From the NCBI RefSeq assembly GCF_003597395.2, contig NC_133770.1, positions 81,123,436 to 81,187,435 on the forward strand: 64,000 bases of DNA, read 5' to 3'. The position numbers and the translations under genes are program-made. The first letter of the stretch is position 1, and each line of letters begins with the position of its first letter. This DNA comes from Chelonoidis abingdonii (Eukaryota; Chordata; Testudines; Testudinidae). Below the pieces are notes generated by a model that saw nothing but the letters and a program-made list of their open reading frames with translations, did no database searches and was not told where the DNA came from. Below are positions 55,891-64,000 of the stretch, piece by piece.

Positions 55891-57251
55891 CTTAATCGTT
55901 ACCATTACCTCTTTTTTCTGTCAGTATTGGCCTGTTTATAGTTAAAATATGTTTATTGCTGCATATTCCACATGCCCATTGTGTGGGTTTGTATTTCTTT
56001 CCATTTCTCCACTGTCCTTTACCTGCGTTGCATTATACCAGGTGATTTATTTCTAGCTCTTCCCATTCCACATCTTTACTCTTGATGTTTAGCATATTGT
56101 GTTTTGTGTTGTGCAGCCAACTGCATCAAGATGGAACATTTAATTCTTTGACTTGTATTCTTAAAAAATGAGAGTCAGTGCTCTTTTCCATTTTATGACA
56201 ATTAGAGCACTAATTCAGGAAAAAAGTTTGGCATACATGTATATAAATACCATTTAAAGCATGTGTATAAGAACAATTGATGTCAGTGGGACTTAAGCAT
56301 GTGCTTAAAGTTTAGTTTCCCTGTATAGAGATGCTTTTTTGAATCAGGGCCAAGTTGCTGCCATTAAACTCATGGCAAGTTGCCAGTCCAGTCCTCAGTA
56401 AGGTAAATGTTGAGGGGCTCTGGCTTAGATGCTCATGCAAACAACTATGTACCCCTCCCCCACAAATAAACACCTATCTTGATAGCTTGGAACTTGTTTT
56501 GAACAGGCATTAATGGGTGTGCTGTATCTTTATGTCAAATACAAGGAGTGATGAACAAGGATTAAGTTTAACTTTGAATTTTCTGGTCTTTGTTGGGTTA
56601 AGTGTTTATATTATCCTTTGCTATATAATTAAGGCTAATTTGGCCTATTCCTTCCACTCCTTATATTTAGAATATCCTCCCAATTAATGTTGGCCAGTTC
56701 ACCGCTTCTGTGTATCATTCTGGCTGTAAAATCTAAACTCATGTTATGTTGTACTGTTTGGTAGTCCACCCACTAGGACTTTTAGATTATACTCTTTCTG
56801 GGGCAGGAACTCTGTTATTTGTTTTTGTTTGGCACATTTTACCATTGTATTATGTCATGTAAATCTATTGTGACATGTACATCTTATGCTTTTACTATGT
56901 ACTACAGTTCTTATCCTAGAAAATTCCAACCAGGTCAGTATCAACTGAATAGTTTGATTTTAATCAAGAATCAGAAATGTATAAATAAAGAAGAACAATA
57001 CAGTACCTAATGAAAATATAAGATTATAATAAAAACAAACCTAAGGGACGTACATGTTTATTTGCAAAGTATTAATAATTGTTGAGCTGGAAAAGTCAGG
57101 CGTAATCGTGGCATAGTATGCCATCACTATTTCTGACACAATTAACAATAAATCATTTTTAGGCATTAAAATTTGCAGAACGCTTTTGTATTACTCTTCT
57201 TTACTTGCCATAAACTGTATAACAGAGTATTGAATTTGTTTTTCTCCTCAG
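55891..57251. other. Intron immediately upstream of the anoctamin exon
   Basis: No coding sequence. A short 'cttaagcatgtgcttaaag' palindromic segment at 56290-56310 resembles 16630-16650. The intron ends with a pyrimidine-rich tract (ttgtttttctcctcag) at 57236-57251, a good 3' splice site. Confidence 0.55.
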
Positions 57252-57368
57252 CATATTCTACTGGCATTGAAGTTTGTCATGGCGTTTGTGATTCCTGATA
57301 AACCACGGGATATCCAGATAAAACTGGCCAGGTTGGAATTTGAATCTCTAGAAGCTCTCAAACAGCAG
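57252..57368 (+). CDS. ANO10: Anoctamin exon, ANO10 (TMEM16K)-like, penultimate coding exon
   Basis: 117 bp, 39 codons, phase 0 at the 3' end. The peptide starts [20 protein letters not shown] and continues [20 protein letters not shown] hydrophobic stretch followed by [23 protein letters not shown] is the end of the last membrane segment and the start of the cytosolic C-terminus in the anoctamin family. The [16 protein letters not shown] wording is what I know for ANO10, an ER-resident lipid scramblase. The exon is bounded by tttttctcctcag and CAG|gtacgg. Codon use and complete openness contrast with the decayed transposons. The other anoctamin exons must lie upstream of this window on the + strand. 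Confidence 0.85.
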
Positions 57369-60300
57369 GTACGGGCAACTCATTTGGGGAAATAAATGTA
57401 CTAGTTTGGGGGACCAAACGAAAAGGTAAGTTATGGAAATTGTCGGTACTATCCTTCTGTTTCAGTTGCCTGGTATTCAATATTAGCATCTTAAAGGGAC
57501 ATACATAGTATTAATCTAAAATGTAAAATAATTTACAAATTGTTTTTAAAAAACCCTATTATTGATGCAAAAGCTTTCAGTGATTTAGTCATTGATCATT
57601 CCAATTAAAACAATTTTTGGCTGGAATTTAACTGTCCTTCTGTATTGTTTGCAGCCAAAATAAAGTCGTGTTTAACAGAAACAGAAGAAAATGCCTATCA
57701 ATAAATATGAAATTGATTAGTATATTTTAATCACGTCAATTGAAAAGCAAAAAGCAGATAGCATTAATGCTGAAAAGTAAATTAAATTTTAAAAAGTATT
57801 TTAAATTCTAATAATTTCAGTTATTGTTTAGTAACAGAGAGGTCAACATTTTTAACCTGACAGCAGCTCATGAATTTGCCTTGAATTTGCCAGATTAGGT
57901 CAGGTATCTTTCATTTAAAAAAAACAGCAGCCCACTTTCTTGTTTATAATGATACTTTCTTTCCTTTGTAAAGAGCTTTGAAATCTATGGATGAAAAGCT
58001 CTCTATAAGAAATGGTGTTCGTTGTACTGGCGTCACATGTAAATTATGGTTGGCCACTGTATGGATAAATATTGTTATGGTAAGCACTCTTGGCATGGAC
58101 TTTTTTTTAAAATAATCATTTTAATATTTGTTTTGGGGGAAGGTTACCAAAGAATTATATGAACATTATGTGAACAAGGTAAACTAGATTACGTTGTATT
58201 ACCACAGTCTTAACATTATTATTTTTTTTTATATAATTTACATTTCAGTTGTAAGTAACATGTATCCCTTAGGAAAACAATTAACTAGATTTTTGTACTA
58301 CAGAATCTATAGAGGCAAATGCATACAAGGAGACAGTAGTGGAAATCACAACTGAAAGTAACTAGTATGTGGTAACCTCAAGCGGTGGGAAGAGATCTCT
58401 GAGGTAGAACATGCCTGTATGGATACCCTCTACAAAGAAAATAGATCATGAGGGAAACTCCATGACCTAGTGGAAAGAGGAATAGCTATGTGGGGAAGGA
58501 ACTGGGTGGACCTCCATAGGTTCTGAAAAATATTTGACTTGAGGATATTTAGCTGAATGATCCTGTTACAGAAAGCAGACTTCCAGGGTGAAGATTAGCA
58601 AATAATGTAATTTTGTAATATTGGAAGCTAAAATGTGAAGTATCTGCAGTAGCTGATTACAGTAAGCATTATGCACATAGCTGTCTGTCTACACTGAATT
58701 AAACTACTGTTGGGTGAAATCATTTATGAAAATAACCTTTTTTTTATTTCTTTGCTTTATTTTTGAACATGGGGATTTCCATCTTAACCTTCATAATTCC
58801 CAATATTAAAAGTATTTCAGAGGCCAATTAGCCATAAAAATAGGGATTTGGGACCACTGGGTCCTCAGCCACCAGAAAGTTGCATGTGAATTATGATGAA
58901 TTTTAGGTTTTTCATGTGAGTATTTTCATTCTGATGGTGGACTTTCATCTGTTAATTTTTGACTCTTCTTAGAGATCGTCGGTGAAATCATGGTCCATTA
59001 AAGTAAAATGAGAGTCTTACCATTGACTTACTGGGGACAAGATTTCATTCCTCATCTTCTGTCAGACTAAGAGTAGGATTTAAAGCAAAACCAAATGAGA
59101 CAAACAAAAGCCCCACTTAACCCTGTGTTGTCTGTCCCAGGTATTGGACTGTGATTGTGCATGAATGTGATAACTTTTCACAGAAACAAGCACAAGACTA
59201 GCATAAACTTCGCAAAAATATACCCAAAATCAATGTTAGGAAAACCCCCAAAGTTTCAGAGTTGAAGTCATATTCATACTCTCTCATCTTTCTTCCCTGC
59301 CACTTCAAAATCCTTAGATGGTATTTTATACAGTAGAAATGAACTGGGGTGTATTAGGGCAGCATCATCAAATGTTCATATCAACACAACGTTAGTATTC
59401 ACATTGTCCCAGTAGTCACTACTGATTTGCAGTGGCAATATACTTATAGTACACCAGTTATAGGTGAGTAATCGTCCGTACTCTGTGATCTTCAAATGAA
59501 GTTGGAGAATACACTTTAACAAAAAAAAAAAAAATCTTCTGTGATATCTGGCAAAACGTTATATTCATTTCAGCCAAACTGACTCCTGAAATATTACGTT
59601 GCCATCACTATTAAAAACACATGGTCTTATATGATATGTGTCCATATCCAGGTCAAGGCAGTCTTCCACAATAAAACAATAAAAAATAAAATCCAAATTA
59701 AAATTGAATCTAAGGCTCTGCAATATAGTTTTGTAGTTCTCTAATGGGTTCATTGTGAAGTTACCAGGAGTTGACCGTAGTCTTACATATCCTCTACTTA
59801 ACATTTTAAAGAGCAGGGCTGCTGCTCTATTTTAGTTGCTCCTTTTCTGTATTTTCATTTTGTAGACAGGCATAACTAGTTCATCCACTGAAACCTTAAG
59901 CACAAGTGAATAAAACCACCTTTGATTAGAATATGCCAGTTGGAATCTACTGAGTGTGGTTCAATATGAATATATTTGTCAGCAGTTAAGACTTCAACTT
60001 TCATCCTCACATCTATGCATTAGTTACGATAATATGTGCCTGAGCTCCAAGTCTTCAGGGTTTGTTTTATTAATCCTACTGAGAGATAGGAATTCTGCAT
60101 TTCAGGGGAACTAAAACCCTCCAGTTCTTTTCATTCTCCATCTTCTTACAGGATAGAGAAATCCTTGCTCATTTTAGGATACCTATAATTATATGCACAA
60201 ATAACTACCATCACCTTTTCAGATTTTCCTTGACTGATTCCATGTTATGTCTTTCATAGTTTGAACATGTCATGTATTAAGTAGTGTACTGAAATGGAAT

Positions 60301-63145
60301 GCTCTCATGTGGAGACTTGCCTTTATTCTTTAATGTCACATTAAAACAGCTTTGGTTTTCTGGATGTCAGCTGGCAAAATATCTGCACTTCAAAATAATT
60401 CATTGACAACATGAAAAGATACTGAGGCATTTATTTTTAAAGCATATTTTCAAGTTCTTTCAGCTTCAAATGTCAAGATAATCATAGATAAACCTTCTAG
60501 CAATAAACATCATCTTAGTAATTTAACTCATTTTAGTTTCAGAATTTAAAATTGATTTTTCTAAAAACATTTTTTTAAAAGCAAAAAAAAAATGTTAGGC
60601 TTATATGTCACAGGGAAGCTTCTTCCTCCCCACTGCTGTGCTAAGTGCATACCAAATCCCTCTTCTGACTACTGTCACAATTATCTGTCCCCGTTTATTT
60701 TAATGCATGAGAGATGCTGAAAGAGGGGTCTGTTTTTCTATGCTTGCAGAAGATCCTGATTGAGAATAGCTTTGGGACTTCTGTTCCCTTGAGACAATAG
60801 GTACAAGGTGTACATCACTCTGAAGAACCGCTTGTTGTCTAGGTGTGGAGGAGGATTCCAGCTCTTCTCTGTTCAGACCTATCTGCTGGCTGATAACCTC
60901 TTTGACAATGATTTTGTACAATTAGTGTCCCATGTTCCTTGCTGAAAGTAGTATTCCAAAGCAGTGAGGAAGAGGGACTTGAGGTGGTATGCTCTATTTT
61001 GTTATGTGGCCATAATCTCCACCTATTATCTTAAAAAAGGATAAAACTGCAAGAAAGTATGGATTGGGGAAAAATCAGTGAAGACAGCTTCCTTGTTGAA
61101 TTGTTTCTCATTTTTAAGGCCCCTCATTAGATAACAAGGAAAGACAGATAAGTGCCTTTAATAATAAATGTATTGAAAGGATAACAGAAACACTCTCGCC
61201 TCTATGACACTGGGACTAAACAGAATCATGAAATAGTCTGTGCTCTATTCCATTGAAATCAACAGAATATCAGTGTGTCAGGTATGTCCATTAGCACAGG
61301 AGGTGTGTGTTTACTGGACATATGTATGTAATTGGCACATTCAGCAACAATGCTGCAGTTAACACACTGTGCTGCCTGCCTATAGATAGTAAGTAGAGAG
61401 TTGTTGATGGTGGGAAGAATGTGAAGGACAGTGGAGGAAAGGAGAGGCAGAGGGCAGAATTGCTTATTGGTTTGTTTCTCTTTCATTTGTTTTGCTATGC
61501 AAACTATTTGAGCACCTGATATTGGTATCTATTATATTTTCTTAACCTAGAAAGCTGCCATGTTGTTTTGCAGCCAAATTATTTATAAATCTAACCATCA
61601 CTCAAAACTGTCATCTGAGCTCAGTAAATTACTGGTACCAACTCTCATGTTAGTTGATGTAGATAAAATTTGCATACAGTGAAATAAGGGAGGGCGGGGG
61701 GGTGGGTGTTGCAGCTCAGTGAGCATTTCCTTATGGTGAATTATTGTCTTAGATGCTGAAAAGATTCATGCTGCTATTGGAGTACTTTGAGAAAAATCTA
61801 GTTTCCTGATACAGACAAACGTTGATTATGTAATTAAAGCACAAACTCACACATGGTGTTCAAATAAAATGGTTATTAATTATTTTTGTCTGTCAGATTT
61901 TTTAAAGAAAGGACCCAAACTTGTTTAAATTTAATTTGAAAAGGCAATTTCTCCTCGTTTATTTATTTTGTGTTTATTACCAGTGAGTAATCTCTTACCC
62001 CTGGACATCCTTTAATATAAAGTTTGTGTGTGTTTGTTAGCAGAAGGGTTAGACTATTAATAAAATGTGTTAGACTTTCATAACATAATTATCTATCTTT
62101 TTATATGTATTTTTAGTAAATGTTTTCACTCTTGAAAGTGAGAGATTTGTAACCAGTTATAGCGGAAACACACAAACTTGCTCACATAGTTCTCCCAATA
62201 TACTTTAATGCAAAGCGTTCTTGATGCCCTAAAGATGGGCCCTTCTTGAGAGCATCCCTCTGAACCTGTCAATGTAAAAGCGTTGGAGGAACCACCCTAA
62301 ATGTAGAACCAGTGGGAAGGGGGCAGGGCGAGAGCCCAAAATGAATTGTGGGGTTAACTTCATTAGCCTTTATAGCATTTTCTGTAATATCAATTTCGTG
62401 TTTCTCTATTTCTGATAACTGAAAAAGTGAGATGACACAGAGGCTATGTGGTATGGAGATAAATTTATATTTGTAATGAGAAAATGGTTGCATAAGCACA
62501 GAATTAAAAATATATATGAATGGTATGTGATTGTGATTAATTACATGCTGTTAACTGGGATGGGAGGCAGACTCACCAGAAAATTTAATTTAATTTTTTA
62601 AACAGCCCATTGGCTCTTTTTCTCATAGTTGCCAAAGTTAAATTTGTTCCTAATGTCACACATTGACAGCAGCGAACCATTCTTGCAAAGAAACCTCAGT
62701 CTTACCTTTTTTAGCCTCTGACCTAGATTCTAGGAATGGAATTCAACAAAACTCAAGCCTCTCTCCTTTGCATCCCCCCAACATCCCAGAGCACTGGTAA
62801 TATATCTACAAGGAAATGCGGAGTAAAATGAGTAAGACTAGGTTAAAATTATTCTTAAACCTAAACACTCTGCAATTACAGCAGACTTCATAGGTTAAGA
62901 ATCCGCAGGGATGCCCAATTACATTCTGACTGTCTTGAACACAGTGGGGACAAACTCTTCCATTTCACATAAAAATGGCGTTAAGTGCACCAAGAATTCT
63001 AATTTCAAGTGACTGTTGTCACCCAACTATTAATTTAAGTGAGCCTGGATTTTTATCAAAATTTCAGTATTGTCCTGACTTTTTCCAAAATGTCCTGTTT
63101 TCCCTGTTTTATGTGCTGCTTCCCTGGCCTCCATTCTCCTGGCAG
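57369..63145 (+). other. Probable last intron of the anoctamin gene
   Basis: 5.8 kb, AT-rich, few recognisable repeats. It contains an A run at 59520-59534 and one minus-strand open frame of 73 codons (60700-60921) without motif. It starts with gtacgg and would end with a pyrimidine-rich tctcctggcag. In a read-through of the donor, the frame would stop after eight codons at 57393-57395. Confidence 0.55.
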
Positions 63146-63217
63146 ATCACCCTTCAGAAACAGCAGGAGGATAAGCAGCAGGAAGCCTCAGAATTCCTAA
63201 AAAAAGACATGCTATAA
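63146..63217 (+). CDS. ANO10: Candidate terminal coding exon of the anoctamin gene
   Basis: 24 codons including the stop, reading ITLQKQQEDKQQEASEFLKK-DML in phase 0, which is compatible with the phase-0 donor at 57368. It is preceded by a polypyrimidine tract (cttccctggcctccattctc) and cag. The length is close to the roughly 22-residue tail that follows LEALKQQ in mammalian ANO10. Composition (Gln/Lys/Glu-rich, soluble) also fits, but I cannot match it residue by residue, so homology is inferred from position, splice signals and a downstream poly(A) signal. Confidence 0.55.
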   Translation: MTLQKQQEDKQQEASEFLKKDML

Positions 63218-63720
63218 AAAGGGGGAATAACATTAGCCTAGCAGAGTTCAAACTTCTCGTCCCTCTATGTAAATTACCTCTGCTAATCCCTGGTGTCACT
63301 GCATTGTTATCTGATTCTGTCACCTTAGGAGAGCTAAGGTGGAGGGCCAGAAAGATCACTGTTACATTAGTGCTGACATTTGTATAATGACTGAGTCCAT
63401 GCATGTGTTGAAGAAGCAGGAGTGCACTGCCCAACTATTGTGATAGCGAGAACTAGTATCTCAGATGATGCAAAAGCAGGCACCATAATTTAAACTATTT
63501 TAAAGGTAGCAACTGGCTCTGCCCACTGACACTATCTGGATATGTATAATTTTTTTTGTATAAGAGGTAGCACTCTGAGATTTGTGCTTTCATTTCAGTG
63601 ATGTTATACCTGCCAGTATGACAAGAATGGGATATATTTCAGTTGGTGTCTTTCCTTTGAAATTATATGTAATTCCATTGCCAAGTAACACAAAAAATAA
63701 AAAGTGACAATGTATTGTGT
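63218..63720 (+). other. Candidate 3' UTR
   Basis: Sequence after the TAA at 63215-63217 up to the region about 20 bp past the poly(A) signal. No repeats seen. Its extent is inferred. Confidence 0.4.
63695..63700 (+). terminator. Polyadenylation signal AATAAA
   Basis: Canonical hexamer about 480 bp downstream of the candidate stop codon. It is followed by a GT-rich stretch (tgtattgtgtatataac) at 63711-63727, the usual context for 3'-end cleavage. Confidence 0.5.
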
Positions 63721-64000
63721 ATATAACAGTGTAACGTTTACTCTGTGTTCATGCGTTGCTTTATGCACAGGACCTAGAGTTTGTGTAGCACATTAGATTT
63801 GTTCAGTTGTCAGTAGAAGAAATATTAACAAATTGTTCATTGAGGATCACATTCCCTATGCAAATATTTCTGAAACTCTCATTGTGGATCACTTTTTAAT
63901 GGTGGAATCCTCTTATGGACCATCTCTCTTCCAGCTCTCCAATATCCAATTCCTTACCTTGCATGCAATATCTATAGAGTTTGGTTACTTGAAAACAGTA
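63721..64000. other. Downstream flank
   Basis: No feature recognised to the end of the window. Confidence 0.4.

Noticed and set aside
60700..60921. 73-codon minus-strand frame in the last intron
   Set aside because: No motif, no splice or promoter support, and Ser/Gln-rich composition. Treated as chance.
1..64000. CRISPR arrays, bacterial operons, rRNA or tRNA genes
   Set aside because: No regular spacer-repeat arrays, no cloverleaf with internal promoter boxes I could support, and the DNA is clearly vertebrate.

Overview
This window is vertebrate nuclear DNA. It is AT-rich and intron-dominated, and it is packed with old, decayed transposable elements. The families point to a turtle (Testudines): CR1 LINE 3' ends, DIRS retrotransposons with gag, RT, RNase H and tyrosine recombinase relics, a Penelope-like element (PLE) with its dispersed tails, Ty3/gypsy and solo LTRs, hAT and Tigger-like DNA transposons, and MIR/L2 remnants. 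The turtle assignment rests on recognition of these families, not on a database search.

Only one host gene is visible, at the right-hand end on the + strand. A 39-codon exon at 57252-57368 encodes the end of the last transmembrane segment and the start of the cytosolic tail of an anoctamin, most like ANO10 (TMEM16K). A candidate terminal coding exon lies at 63146-63217, followed by a 3' UTR and a poly(A) signal at 63695. If this is right, positions 1-57251 are one upstream intron (or part of it) and 57369-63145 is the last intron.

Layout from left to right: a 24-bp PLE micro-insertion (725-748). DIRS copy 1 (about 820-6960), interrupted by an LTR-like block (1093-1870) and a minus-strand gypsy element with a complete 5' LTR (1877-4069). 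CR1 pieces (7.7, 8.7-9.2, 13.0-13.6 and 16.0 kb). An L2 relic carrying a CR1 tail (14.8-15.85 kb). DIRS copy 2 (17.74-23.69 kb), split by a solo LTR (19496-20217). CR1 (24.0-24.7 kb). An inverted hAT chimera (25.15-26.56 kb). MIRs (26.8 and 28.3 kb). A DIRS copy 3 head (32.4-33.4 kb). A hAT MITE (34931-35446). CR1 split by a solo LTR (35.5-37.85 kb). An internally deleted DIRS copy 4 (38.2-39.3 kb). CR1 (41.45-41.98 kb). DIRS copy 5 (43.1-45.76 kb), carrying a hAT-like fold-back and a 329-bp hAT MITE. A twin-inverted PLE tail (47541-47667). Two CR1s (48.5-50.4 kb). A second 329-bp hAT MITE (50684-51012). A Tigger-like fold-back (51510-52330). A nearly full-length PLE on the minus strand (52.95-55.9 kb). 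Then the gene's 3' end.

None of the transposon reading frames is intact. Stop codons, frameshifts and substitutions at catalytic motifs show that they are fossils. The most interesting material is structural: PLE tail behaviour (micro-insertion, inversion, a 68-bp patch inside a CR1, a hammerhead-ribozyme-like motif), three different inverted-repeat DNA transposon architectures, and a datable nesting order. I see no evidence for a new enzymatic system.
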